From positions 1 through 5,975 of the forward strand of contig JAFSYD010000195.1 in the NCBI GenBank assembly GCA_017443685.1: DNA of 5,975 nucleotides, written 5' to 3'. The DNA comes from Lachnospiraceae bacterium (GTDB lineage Bacteria; Bacillota; Clostridia; Lachnospirales; Lachnospiraceae). The notes beneath the pieces are model-generated. The model worked only from the letters and a program-made list of their open reading frames with translations. It was not told where the DNA came from and did not search any database. The position numbers and the translations under genes were made by a program. Of the stretch, positions 1 to 5,975 are shown piece by piece (position 1 is the first letter of the stretch; each line of letters opens with the position of its first letter).

Positions 1-1380
1 GAAAAAGAAAAATCCCAGCATGCTCCATAACACCAGGATCATATAGGATTCAGGCGCAAGGACGGAAACGGACCAGATATTCGGTATCAGAAAATACAGG
101 GTGAACAGGATGGAGATCAGAAAGCCCACCGCTCCCGTGATCTTAATATCCGTCCGGTTCTCTTTTACCGCGGCGTGATATGCCACTGCCGAAGTATAGG
201 CGTAAGCGATCGTCGCGCCGATGGAATTGACGTCAATGATCCAGCCGATGGCGCTTCTGCCCAAAAGCGGCACCGGAAGCGACGCCAGGGCAACCACCGC
301 GATGACACGCGCCGGGACGTTATTCTTATTCAATACGGCAAACTGCTTCGGCAGCATATTATCCCTTGCCAGCGCATAGATCAGACGGCTTCCGGCGACC
401 GTATTGCCGACAAGCCCTGTCATGATCGCACACCCGGCCGCCAGGCCTAAGCAAACGATGCCGCCCTGCCCCATAACGGTGCTTACCGTATGCATGGTCG
501 GCATACCCAAAAGACCGTCCAGATTGTCGATGTCCGCCACGTAGGCCTGCCAGTCAGCGTATCCGTCCGGTACGACCGCCGCCGCCATAAGCGCCAAAAG
601 CCCGTATGCCGCAACGCCGGTAACAAGCGCTGCCGCCATTACAAGAAGCGACCACTTCATCGGGAAGGTAAATTCCTCGCTCGAATGCGCCACCGATTCA
701 AAGCCGACATACGCCCACGGCGCCAGCGTGATGATCCGAAACACCTGCCCAAACATGCCCTTATCCGGCAAAAAACCGGGCGAGAGACTGTCCAAAGCAA
801 CGCCGCCCGCGCAGAATACGCCGGCCGCACAGACCAAAATGCCGCCGATCATAACGGCTACCATCGCCGTCATGATCCATGCGGTATAACGCCCGCCGTA
901 AATGCATACACAGGCAGCGATCGCGATCGCCCCCATGGAAAGCAGGGTTTCGCCGAGATATACGTCAAAACCCGCGAATTCATAATGGAAGCCGAACTGG
1001 AAGGTCCCTCCGAACAGCTTTCTTGTGATCAGAGGGATCGACGTCGCGTTCGCCCAGATGATCGCGATATAGACAAGCGCAAGGAACCACGTGCTTAAGA
1101 AGCCGTGGTCGTAGCCCATTTCCTTTTTCGTGTAGGCAAAGGTGCCGCCGCAGTCGGGATAGCGATTCATAAGAAAGTGGTAGTTGACGCCTATGACAAA
1201 CATGACCAGCCCGCCGATCGCCATGCCGATGAACGTCCCCCACGGTCCCGCCAGCGGAAGGAAGACCGTGCCCGGCATAACGAACGCGCCCCAGCCGACC
1301 GCGCATCCGAAGGACAGCGCCCAGGCGCCCACCGGGGACAGATAATGCTTTAATTCGTTTGTGTTATCGTTTTTTTTCAT
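1..1380 (-). CDS. APC-superfamily amino acid permease, C-terminus beyond window edge
   Basis: Integral membrane transporter, probably an amino acid importer or exchanger; the substrate cannot be read from sequence. Translating the minus strand from the ATG at 1380-1378 gives 460 codons without a stop up to position 1, so the gene is cut by the window edge. Hydrophobic segments follow each other through the whole protein, about 11-12 of them. Family signs are the glycine-rich TM1 motif GCAVGWGAFVMPG (residues 25-37), the TM6-like stretch APWAYVGFESVAHSSEEF (220-237), and the loop ARDNMLPKQF with a following VPAR (338-358), which matches the APC pattern between TM8 and TM9. An AGGAGG at 1386-1391 lies 5 nt before the ATG and fixes the start. 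A normal APC permease is about 440-500 residues, so it could end just outside the window, or continue as a fusion. A broken receiver domain lies immediately upstream in the same leader. The family call is firm; the substrate and full length are unknown. Confidence 0.9.
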   Translation of the reverse strand, partial: MKKNDNTNELKHYLSPVGAWALSFGCAVGWGAFVMPGTVFLPLAGPWGTFIGMAIGGLVMFVIGVNYHFLMNRYPDCGGTFAYTKKEMGYDHGFLSTWFLALVYIAIIWANATSIPLITRKLFGGTFQFGFHYEFAGFDVYLGETLLSMGAIAIAACVCIYGGRYTAWIMTAMVAVMIGGILVCAAGVFCAGGVALDSLSPGFLPDKGMFGQVFRIITLAPWAYVGFESVAHSSEEFTFPMKWSLLVMAAALVTGVAAYGLLALMAAAVVPDGYADWQAYVADIDNLDGLLGMPTMHTVSTVMGQGGIVCLGLAAGCAIMTGLVGNTVAGSRLIYALARDNMLPKQFAVLNKNNVPARVIAVVALASLPVPLLGRSAIGWIIDVNSIGATIAYAYTSAVAYHAAVKENRTDIKITGAVGFLISILFTLYFLIPNIWSVSVLAPESYMILVLWSMLGFFFF

Positions 1381-1385
1381 TTCTG

Positions 1386-1391
1386 CCTCCT
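1386..1391 (-). promoter_or_regulatory. ribosome binding site of the permease, overlapping an upstream stop
   Basis: On the minus strand the sequence reads AGGAGG, then 5 nt (CAGAA), then ATG. The TAG stop of the receiver-domain remnant (1392-1390) shares two bases with this site. If the remnant is translated, ribosomes would terminate directly on the permease ribosome binding site, so translation of the two could be coupled. Confidence 0.8.
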
Positions 1392-1551
1392 AAAGTATTC
1401 CGGCCTTTTTGCTCTTTAATACGTCATCCGCAAACGCATTTGCCGACATCGCCACGATCGGGATATCCCGGATGTATGCTCGCCCGGAAGACCGCAGCAC
1501 CTTCGTGGCTTCGTAACCGTTCATCACCGGCATCTGAAGAATCCGAAACAT
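1390..1551 (-). pseudogene. response-regulator receiver domain remnant
   Basis: This minus-strand frame, from an internal ATG at 1551, encodes about 53 residues. From LQMPVMNGYEATKVLRS through IPIVAMSANAFADDVLKSKKAGI it closely follows the second half of a CheY-like receiver of the type found in hybrid histidine kinases: the end of beta3, alpha3, beta4 with the conserved Ser/Thr position (AMSA), and alpha4. The first half of the domain is absent. The residue where the phospho-acceptor Asp of a typical MDIQMP motif should sit is Ile, and the frame stops before the conserved Lys of beta5. It therefore cannot work as a phospho-receiver. A weak AGGA lies 3 nt before the ATG, so a short peptide could still be made, but the start is uncertain; the frame itself is open further up, to 1659. 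It ends inside the permease ribosome binding site. It is most likely a relic of a deleted or recombined signalling gene. Homology to receivers is clear; status as pseudogene is inferred from the missing parts. Confidence 0.75.
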
Positions 1552-1606
1552 GGTTCCTGCCAAACATATAACTTCCCCTCTTATGTCTGATGACCGCGAC
1601 ATTTTT

Positions 1607-1635
1607 ATTATATTACACACCCTTTTTAGATACAA
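1607..1635 (-). promoter_or_regulatory. probable sigma-A promoter of the permease unit
   Basis: On the minus strand there is a perfect -10 hexamer TATAAT (1612-1607) with a -35 hexamer TTGTAT (1635-1630; first three bases match consensus) at a 17-bp spacing. Transcription would start near 1600, giving a leader of roughly 220 nt that includes the receiver-domain remnant before the permease. It lies downstream of the nrdD terminator, so the permease would be expressed independently of nrdD. Confidence 0.6.
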
Positions 1636-1662
1636 GACTTGCGACGATTTTTCGCGCATAAC

Positions 1663-1703
1663 AAAGGAGACAATGGGAATTTTCTGTTCCCTTGTCTCCC
1701 TTT
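1663..1703 (-). terminator. long hairpin terminator downstream of nrdD
   Basis: The arms 1703-1687 (AAAGGGAGACAAGGGAA on the minus strand) and 1679-1663 (TTCCCATTGTCTCCTTT) pair over 16 bp with one single-base bulge on each side and a 7-nt loop. The hairpin starts about 21 nt after the nrdD stop. The 3' arm ends in CTTTGTT, a short and imperfect U-tract. Read on the plus strand the hairpin is followed by TTTTAA, but no gene on that strand needs it. Position and stem length support termination of nrdD. Confidence 0.75.
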
Positions 1704-1724
1704 TAACCTATCGTAATAATTTTA

Positions 1725-3932
1725 TTACAGATGCAGTACCCGGTCCTTGATCTCCTGCGTCCGGCCCTGGTTCCAGAACTGCGTGCCGATGTACCCGCAG
1801 GTGCGGCGCGCCACCGACATCTTCGACTGGTCGCGGTTGCCGCAGTTGGGGCATTCCCAGATGAGCTTGCTGCTTGCGTCCTCAACGATGGCGATCTCCC
1901 CGTCGAATCCGCAGACCTCGCAAAAATCGCTTTTGGTATTGAGCTCCGCGTACATGATATTGTCATAGATGAACTTCATCACCGAAATCACCGCCGGAAT
2001 GTTCTGCTGCATATTCGGCACCTCCACATAGGAGATCGCACCGCCCGGCGAGAGCTTTTGAAATTCCGATTCGAATTTTAATTTTTCGAAGGCGTCGATC
2101 TCCTCCGTCACGTGAACATGGTAGCTGTTGGTGATGTAATTCTTATCCGTCACGCCCGGGATGATGCCGAAGCGTTTCTGCAGGCACTTCGCGAACTTAT
2201 AGGTCGTCGACTCCATCGGCGTCCCGTATACGGAGTAGCTGATGTGCTCCGCTTCCTTCCACTGCGCGCAGGCGTCATTGAGGCGCTGCATTACCTTTAA
2301 GGCGAACTGCTTGCCCATCGGGTCGGTATGGCTTACGCCGAGCATACGGTGGCACATCTCGGAAAGCCCCGCGTAGCCTAAGGAGATCGTCGAGTAACCG
2401 TTGTACAAAAGCGGATCGATCTTCTCCCCCTTTTCCAGACGCGCCAGCGCGCCATGCTGCCAGAGGATCGGCGCCACATCCGACACCGTTCCCAGAAGCC
2501 GCTCGTGCCTGCACCGCAGCGCGCGGTGGCAAAGCTCCAGGCGCTCGTCCAAGATCTTCCAGAATTTATCCATATCACCGTATGCGGAGCAGGCCACATC
2601 CACGAGATTGATCGTAACGACGCCCTGGTTGAACCGGCCGTAAAACTTGTAGCTGCCGTCCGGATTCTTCTGCGTCTCCTCCACGGTCAAGAACGACCGG
2701 CACCCCATGCAGGTATAGACGTTATCTTTCTTGAGCTCCCGCTGAATCTTCGCCGAAATATAATCCGGCACCATCCGCTTCGCGGTACATCTTGCCGCAA
2801 GCTCGGTCAGATAGTAATACGGCGTGCCCTCTTCAATATTATCCTCGTCAAGCACATAGATAAGCTTCGGGAAAGCAGGTGTCACCCACACGCCCTTTTC
2901 GTTCTTCACGCCCTGCATCCGCTGCTTTAACACTTCCTCGATGATCATCGCAAGGTCGTCGCGCGTCTGTCCCTCCGGCACCTCGTCGAGATACATAAAT
3001 ACCGTGACAAACGGTGCCTGTCCGTTGCAGGTCATTAAGGTAATGAGCTGATACTGGATCGTCTGGATGCCGCTTTGCACCTCGATCGCTAGACGCTTCT
3101 TAACGATCCTGTCGATGATCGCATCGTCCAAGGGCTCGCCGCAGTCGGTGCGCTCCTCGATGACCTCGCTTCTGATCTTCTTGCGGCTTACATCCACAAA
3201 CGGCGCGAGATGCGCCAGCGAGAACGACTGCCCGCCGTACTGGTTCGAAGCGACCTGCGCCACGATCTGCGTCGTAACATTGCAGGCGGTAAAAAAGCTG
3301 TGCGGCTTTTCGATCATCGCCTCGGAAATAACCGTGCCGTTGTTCAGCATATCCGCCAGATTGATCAGATCGCAGTTATGCTCCCGCTGCGCATAGTAAT
3401 CCGAATCGTGAAAATGAATGATCCCTTCCTCATGCGCCTTGATGATGTCCTCCGGGAGCAGGACACGCCTTGTTAAGTCCTTCGACACCTCGCCGGCCAT
3501 ATAGTCGCGCTGGGTCGAATTGATGACGGGATTCTTGTTCGAATTCTCCTGCTTCACTTCCTCGTTCAGCTGGTTCAAAAGCGCTAAGATCCCGTTGTCC
3601 GTCGTGTTCGTCTTACGGGACAGCTCCCTCTTGTAACGGTAGCGGACATACTTTTGAGCGACCTCATAGCAGCGCATCTCCATGATACCGGTCTCCACCA
3701 TATCCTGAATGTCCTCGACATTGACCGCGTGCGTATATTCCGCCACCTGCTTTGCGATCTTGTCCGCGATCGCGCGGATCTGGAATTTGTTCATCCGGTG
3801 AATATCCGCGACCTCCTTGTTCGCCGCCTCGATCGCGCAGATGATCTTATCCTCGTGAAAGTCAACCTCCTGTCCGTTCCTCTTTATGACATTCGTCTTA
3901 ACGACGATGTCCCTCGTATCCATGATGTCCAT
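1725..3932 (-). CDS. nrdD: anaerobic (class III) ribonucleoside-triphosphate reductase, large subunit
   Basis: Cytoplasmic glycyl-radical enzyme that reduces ribonucleoside triphosphates to deoxyribonucleoside triphosphates without oxygen. The 735-residue protein is complete and of normal family length. Residues about 8-105 form an ATP-cone (VIKRNGQEVDFHEDKI at the start), the dATP/ATP activity switch. The catalytic domain follows, with conserved C187 (HNCDLINLADMLNNGT) and the MGCRSFL motif whose C411 is the likely thiyl-radical cysteine. Near the C-terminus a four-cysteine zinc site (C671, C674, C694, C697) precedes the glycyl-radical motif RRTCGY, with G713 as the radical site. The ATG at 3932 is preceded by GGGAGG (3944-3939) at 6 nt; a second ATG nine bases further on would be too far from it. 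Upstream lie NrdR-type boxes over the probable promoter, and a hairpin terminator follows the stop. The activase gene nrdG, often directly downstream, is not here. Family assignment is firm; the cysteine roles come from family knowledge. Confidence 0.98.
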   Translation of the reverse strand: MDIMDTRDIVVKTNVIKRNGQEVDFHEDKIICAIEAANKEVADIHRMNKFQIRAIADKIAKQVAEYTHAVNVEDIQDMVETGIMEMRCYEVAQKYVRYRYKRELSRKTNTTDNGILALLNQLNEEVKQENSNKNPVINSTQRDYMAGEVSKDLTRRVLLPEDIIKAHEEGIIHFHDSDYYAQREHNCDLINLADMLNNGTVISEAMIEKPHSFFTACNVTTQIVAQVASNQYGGQSFSLAHLAPFVDVSRKKIRSEVIEERTDCGEPLDDAIIDRIVKKRLAIEVQSGIQTIQYQLITLMTCNGQAPFVTVFMYLDEVPEGQTRDDLAMIIEEVLKQRMQGVKNEKGVWVTPAFPKLIYVLDEDNIEEGTPYYYLTELAARCTAKRMVPDYISAKIQRELKKDNVYTCMGCRSFLTVEETQKNPDGSYKFYGRFNQGVVTINLVDVACSAYGDMDKFWKILDERLELCHRALRCRHERLLGTVSDVAPILWQHGALARLEKGEKIDPLLYNGYSTISLGYAGLSEMCHRMLGVSHTDPMGKQFALKVMQRLNDACAQWKEAEHISYSVYGTPMESTTYKFAKCLQKRFGIIPGVTDKNYITNSYHVHVTEEIDAFEKLKFESEFQKLSPGGAISYVEVPNMQQNIPAVISVMKFIYDNIMYAELNTKSDFCEVCGFDGEIAIVEDASSKLIWECPNCGNRDQSKMSVARRTCGYIGTQFWNQGRTQEIKDRVLHL

Positions 3933-3949
3933 ATGCTTCCTCCCTTTTT

Positions 3950-3978
3950 ACAAAAATGCCCTCCTTCGGCATATATGT
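3950..3978 (-). other. imperfect hairpin in the nrdD leader
   Basis: On the minus strand an 11-base arm ACATATATGCC and its partner GGCATTTTTGT pair at 9 of 11 positions (two T-T mismatches; the inner five pairs are perfect) around a 7-nt loop GAAGGAG. The 3' arm carries a run of five T, so it resembles a weak intrinsic terminator. The loop holds a GGAGG-like sequence distinct from the true nrdD ribosome binding site at 3944-3939. It lies about 18 nt upstream of the nrdD start. It might attenuate or be structural; nothing here proves a function. Confidence 0.35.
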
Positions 3979-3995
3979 GTTAAGTCTTCCCTTAA

Positions 3996-4011
3996 CCACA
4001 AGATATTGTGG
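3996..4011. promoter_or_regulatory. NrdR box 1 (promoter-proximal to nrdD)
   Basis: The 16-bp near-perfect palindrome CCACAAGATATTGTGG matches the pattern of NrdR operators (an ACAC-AT-rich-GTGT dyad) known upstream of ribonucleotide reductase genes. It shares 14 of 16 bases with the box at 4048-4063 read on the opposite strand. It would cover the first transcribed bases if nrdD starts near 4015. NrdR is an ATP-cone/zinc-ribbon repressor that acts when dATP is high; the protein is not encoded in this window. Confidence 0.8.
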
Positions 4012-4015
4012 TTTG

Positions 4016-4031
4016 GAGCAAAATATAGTCT
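4016..4031. promoter_or_regulatory. possible weak third NrdR box
   Basis: GAGCAAAATATAGTCT matches the box at 4048-4063 (read on the minus strand) at 10 of 16 positions, including the central ATATAGT core, but both outer ends are poor. It starts 20 bp after box 1 and 32 bp before the distal box. The 32-bp step is the usual spacing of paired NrdR boxes (about three helical turns). It also overlaps the candidate nrdD -10 element. It is a candidate only, because AT-rich promoter sequence can resemble the core by chance. Confidence 0.4.
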
Positions 4032-4050
4032 TGATTTACCATTTTAACCA
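4022..4050 (-). promoter_or_regulatory. candidate nrdD promoter under the NrdR boxes
   Basis: On the minus strand a -10 hexamer TATATT (4027-4022; five of six consensus bases) lies 17 bp from a weak -35 TGGTTA (4050-4045; three of six). The start point would be near 4015, leaving a leader of about 80 nt. The distal NrdR box overlaps the -35, the weak middle box overlaps the -10, and box 1 covers the start of the transcript. This fits repression by occlusion. A less likely alternative is TAAAAT at 4046-4041 as the -10. Confidence 0.45.
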
Positions 4051-4063
4051 CTATATCTTGTGT
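4048..4063. promoter_or_regulatory. NrdR box 2 (distal)
   Basis: On the minus strand this reads ACACAAGATATAGTGG, a good match to the NrdR operator dyad. It starts 52 bp from box 1, close to five helical turns, so both boxes face the same side of the DNA. It is on the nrdD side of the divergent region, about 70 bp upstream of the -35 of the plus-strand promoter at 4135, so it is likely to regulate nrdD rather than the two-component genes. Confidence 0.8.
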
Positions 4064-4134
4064 TTGCACCCTTAATATACATCATATTATGGAAAAAAGG
4101 AAGCATTTTTCGAAAAAAACTTGCCCGATTATGA

Positions 4135-4163
4135 TTGTGAAATCTCTTATATTGGCATATACT
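4135..4163 (+). promoter_or_regulatory. probable sigma-A promoter of the two-component operon
   Basis: The -35 TTGTGA (4135-4140; four of six) and -10 TATACT (4158-4163; five of six) are separated by exactly 17 bp. Transcription would begin near 4170, giving a leader of about 50 nt before the response regulator. An A-tract at 4113-4119 lies roughly 50-57 bp upstream of that start, where an UP element would sit. Confidence 0.6.
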
Positions 4164-4219
4164 TTGATACAGACGCAGTCACATTCGTGCAGAAATATTA
4201 AAAAACAGGGAGGTCAGAT

Positions 4220-4894
4220 ATGCGCATCTTACTTGCCGAGGACGAACGCGAGATGGCGAACGCGCTCGTTGCGATTCTAAAAAACAGCCATTACAGCGTC
4301 GACGCGGTCGATAACGGCGCGGACGCTTTCGACTATCTGGACACCGGCCTTTACGACGCCGCGATCCTGGACGTTATGATGCCGAAAATGGACGGCATTA
4401 CCGTGGTAAAAAAGATCCGCGCCAAAGGCAGCGACGTGCCGATTCTTATGCTGACCGCCAAATCCGAAATCGACGATAAGGTGACGGGCTTAGACGCCGG
4501 CGCGGACGACTATCTGACGAAGCCTTTTGCCATGAAGGAGCTGCTTGCCCGTCTGCGCTCGATCAGCCGCCGGCAGGGCGAGGTCGCGGACAATACGCTG
4601 TCCTTTTCCAACATCCGTCTGGACGTTACGAACTATACGCTCTCGTCCGATACCGGCTTCGTCCGGCTCGCCAACAAGGAATACCAGATGCTTGAGATGC
4701 TCATGAAAAATCCCGGACAGATCATCTCGCAGGATCAGTTTATGGACAAGATCTGGGGCTATGACAGCGACACGGAATCGAATGTCGTGTGGGTGAACAT
4801 CTCCTACCTTCGCAAAAAGCTGGCTAAAATCGGCGCCAAAGCCGCGAACAAAGCGACCCGCGGCATCGGATACAGCATCGAGATAACGGAATAA
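4220..4894 (+). CDS. OmpR/PhoB-family response regulator
   Basis: Cytoplasmic DNA-binding output protein of a two-component system. The 224-residue length is typical. Residues 1-115 are a complete receiver domain: the acidic pair at E7-D8, phospho-acceptor D51 in LDVMMPKMDG, T79 in MLTAK, and K101 in TKPF. Residues about 125-222 are a winged-helix DNA-binding domain with the family signatures LANKEYQMLEMLMKNPG, VWVNISYLRKKL (recognition-helix region) and the C-terminal wing RGIGYSIE. The ATG is preceded by GGGAGG (4208-4213) with a 6-nt spacer. The gene is followed after 12 nt by a histidine kinase, its likely partner. All phosphorylation residues are present, so it should be active. The target genes and stimulus are not evident, and no particular named regulator (for example PhoP or VanR) can be assigned. 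Confidence 0.95.
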   Translation: MRILLAEDEREMANALVAILKNSHYSVDAVDNGADAFDYLDTGLYDAAILDVMMPKMDGITVVKKIRAKGSDVPILMLTAKSEIDDKVTGLDAGADDYLTKPFAMKELLARLRSISRRQGEVADNTLSFSNIRLDVTNYTLSSDTGFVRLANKEYQMLEMLMKNPGQIISQDQFMDKIWGYDSDTESNVVWVNISYLRKKLAKIGAKAANKATRGIGYSIEITE

Positions 4895-4906
4895 GGGGCT
4901 TACGCT

Positions 4907-5975
4907 ATGATCAAAAATCTCCGCCGCAAATTCATTGCCGTCACCATGCTTTCCGTGGTCATAGTCCTTGCTCTTTTGATGGGCATGATCAACTACGCCA
5001 ATTTCCGCAACGTCAACCGCAACCTGGATATGCGGCTGAATCTGATCGAGGAAAACGGAGGGACACTGCCTGCGTTCGATCCGGGACAGGGCCGCGGTCC
5101 GCGGAAGGATTTTTTCGCGGACGGGCCGGACGAAGATGAACCCCCGGCCGCCCCTCCTATAAAGCCGGATGGGAACAGCACGCCCTTTGCTCCGCCGGAC
5201 GGAGCGGGTGAGTTTCCCGGTGGCAGGGACGATACCCCTTTCATCCGCAGCGGACTTTCCGGGGAATCTCTTTTTGACACGCGCTTTTTTACCGTTACCA
5301 TCGACGACACCGGCAGCGTCAGCGCCGTCAACGCCGACAACATCGCAACCGTCACCGAAGAACAGGCAGCCTCGATCGCTCTTTTGCTCTTTCAGAAGGG
5401 ACGCACCTCGGGCTATAAAAACGAATACAAATTCCGCGCGGTTCCGAATACGGACGGGGACGATTCCCCTGTTACGATGTATATTTTCTTAAACGCCGGA
5501 CGCGAGCTTGACACCCTCCACAACTTTTTATTCGCGACCGTCGCGGTAAGCATCATCGGCACGCTTCTGGTGTTTCTGCTTGTCGTCATTCTCTCGAAGA
5601 TCGTCGTCCGTCCGGTTGCGGAGAGCTACGAAAAGCAGAAACGTTTTATCACGGACGCGAGCCACGAGATCAAGACGCCGCTCGCGATCATCGGCGCGAA
5701 CATTGAAGTTGTCGAAATGGAAAACGGAGAGAGCGAATGGACGAAAAGCATCCGCAACCAGATCACGCGGCTTGCTTCTTTGACGGAAAAGCTCGTCTTT
5801 TTGTCACGGATGGACGAGGAGGGAACCTCTCTTGTAATGGAAGAGCTTGACCTTTCCGAGCTTGTTACGGAAAGCGCGGAAGGCTTTATGGGGAGTGCGA
5901 AAAGCTCCGGCCGAACCCTTACGCTTGCCGTTGCCCCGCACCTTACGATCCGCGGGGAGCGGGCCACGCTTACGC
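4907..5975 (+). CDS. membrane sensor histidine kinase, C-terminus beyond window edge
   Basis: Partner kinase of the preceding response regulator; it would autophosphorylate on histidine and pass the phosphate to D51 of that regulator. The frame is open from the ATG at 4907 for 356 codons to the window end. An AAGGGG at 4893-4898, overlapping the regulator stop codon, is the likely ribosome binding site (8-nt spacer). Residues 9-30 form the first membrane helix and about 206-230 the second. Between them lies an extracytoplasmic region: residues about 56-115 are rich in Pro, Gly and Asp, and about 123-200 look like a small folded domain. The H-box KRFITDASHEIKTPLAII places the phospho-accepting histidine at H253, in a HisKA dimerisation domain of about 240-305. 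The ATPase domain would begin around residue 310-345 and its N and G boxes lie outside the window. Only about 20 residues separate TM2 from the H-box helix, so there is no full HAMP domain. The signal sensed is unknown. Confidence 0.93.
   Translation, partial: MIKNLRRKFIAVTMLSVVIVLALLMGMINYANFRNVNRNLDMRLNLIEENGGTLPAFDPGQGRGPRKDFFADGPDEDEPPAAPPIKPDGNSTPFAPPDGAGEFPGGRDDTPFIRSGLSGESLFDTRFFTVTIDDTGSVSAVNADNIATVTEEQAASIALLLFQKGRTSGYKNEYKFRAVPNTDGDDSPVTMYIFLNAGRELDTLHNFLFATVAVSIIGTLLVFLLVVILSKIVVRPVAESYEKQKRFITDASHEIKTPLAIIGANIEVVEMENGESEWTKSIRNQITRLASLTEKLVFLSRMDEEGTSLVMEELDLSELVTESAEGFMGSAKSSGRTLTLAVAPHLTIRGERATLT

Noticed and set aside
490..1098. Open plus-strand frame of 202 codons
   Set aside because: It lies opposite the permease, whose frame has clear family motifs. 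Its translation is rich in Arg/His/Asp with no recognisable domain, as expected for an antisense shadow of a GC-rich gene.
980..1306. Minus-strand frame of 108 codons inside the permease
   Set aside because: Same strand but out of frame with the permease; Arg-rich translation without motifs or ribosome binding site.
2454..2930. Plus-strand frame of 158 codons opposite nrdD
   Set aside because: Antisense to conserved catalytic sequence of nrdD; no ribosome binding site or recognisable protein.
4089..4280. Plus-strand frame of 63 codons overlapping the response regulator start
   Set aside because: It begins upstream of the promoter that fits the operon, runs out of frame into the receiver coding region, and has no family resemblance.
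4993..5355. Minus-strand frame of 120 codons opposite the kinase sensor region
   Set aside because: Ser/Pro/Gly-rich translation is simply the complement of the low-complexity linker; no start signals.
5626..5967. Minus-strand frame of 113 codons opposite the kinase
   Set aside because: It is antisense to the H-box and following helices, which are unmistakable in the plus frame.
1..5975. CRISPR array, tRNA or rRNA gene, insertion sequence, or cobalamin riboswitch before the reductase gene
   Set aside because: I saw no regularly spaced repeats, no tRNA-like arms, no transposase, and no B12-box-like conserved leader; the nrdD leader is only about 80 nt, too short for a cobalamin riboswitch.

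Overview
The window looks like a chromosomal piece of an obligately anaerobic Clostridia bacterium, most likely a Lachnospiraceae relative. The reasons are an oxygen-sensitive class III ribonucleotide reductase, strong AGGAGG-type ribosome binding sites, moderately high GC, and a membrane histidine kinase and permease of a style I associate with gut Lachnospiraceae. The lineage is an inference from protein style, not a database match.

Layout. Positions 1-1380 (minus strand) hold an APC-superfamily amino acid permease whose 3' end runs off the window. Just upstream, 1390-1551 (minus) is a broken piece of a response-regulator receiver domain that lacks the phospho-acceptor aspartate and the C-terminal lysine. 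It lies in the transcribed leader of the permease, behind a recognisable promoter at 1607-1635. A long hairpin at 1663-1703 separates this unit from nrdD. Positions 1725-3932 (minus) encode a complete anaerobic ribonucleoside-triphosphate reductase (ATP-cone, catalytic domain, zinc site, glycyl-radical motif). The 287-bp divergent region 3933-4219 carries two strong NrdR-type palindromes plus a weaker third one, all overlapping the probable nrdD promoter, a leader hairpin, and a separate plus-strand promoter. That promoter drives a two-component pair: an OmpR/PhoB-type response regulator (4220-4894) and a membrane histidine kinase (4907 to the window end, truncated by the edge).

How the parts work together. 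nrdD makes deoxyribonucleotides under anaerobic conditions and is probably repressed by NrdR when dATP is high. Its radical-generating partner NrdG is not next to it and must be encoded elsewhere. The regulator and kinase form an operon of unknown stimulus and do not obviously share control with nrdD. The permease probably imports or exchanges amino acids. The receiver scrap in front of it suggests past rearrangement of signalling and permease genes at this site.

I see no wholly new system. The most interesting signals are the three-site NrdR operator with helical phasing, and the receiver-domain remnant fused into the permease leader.
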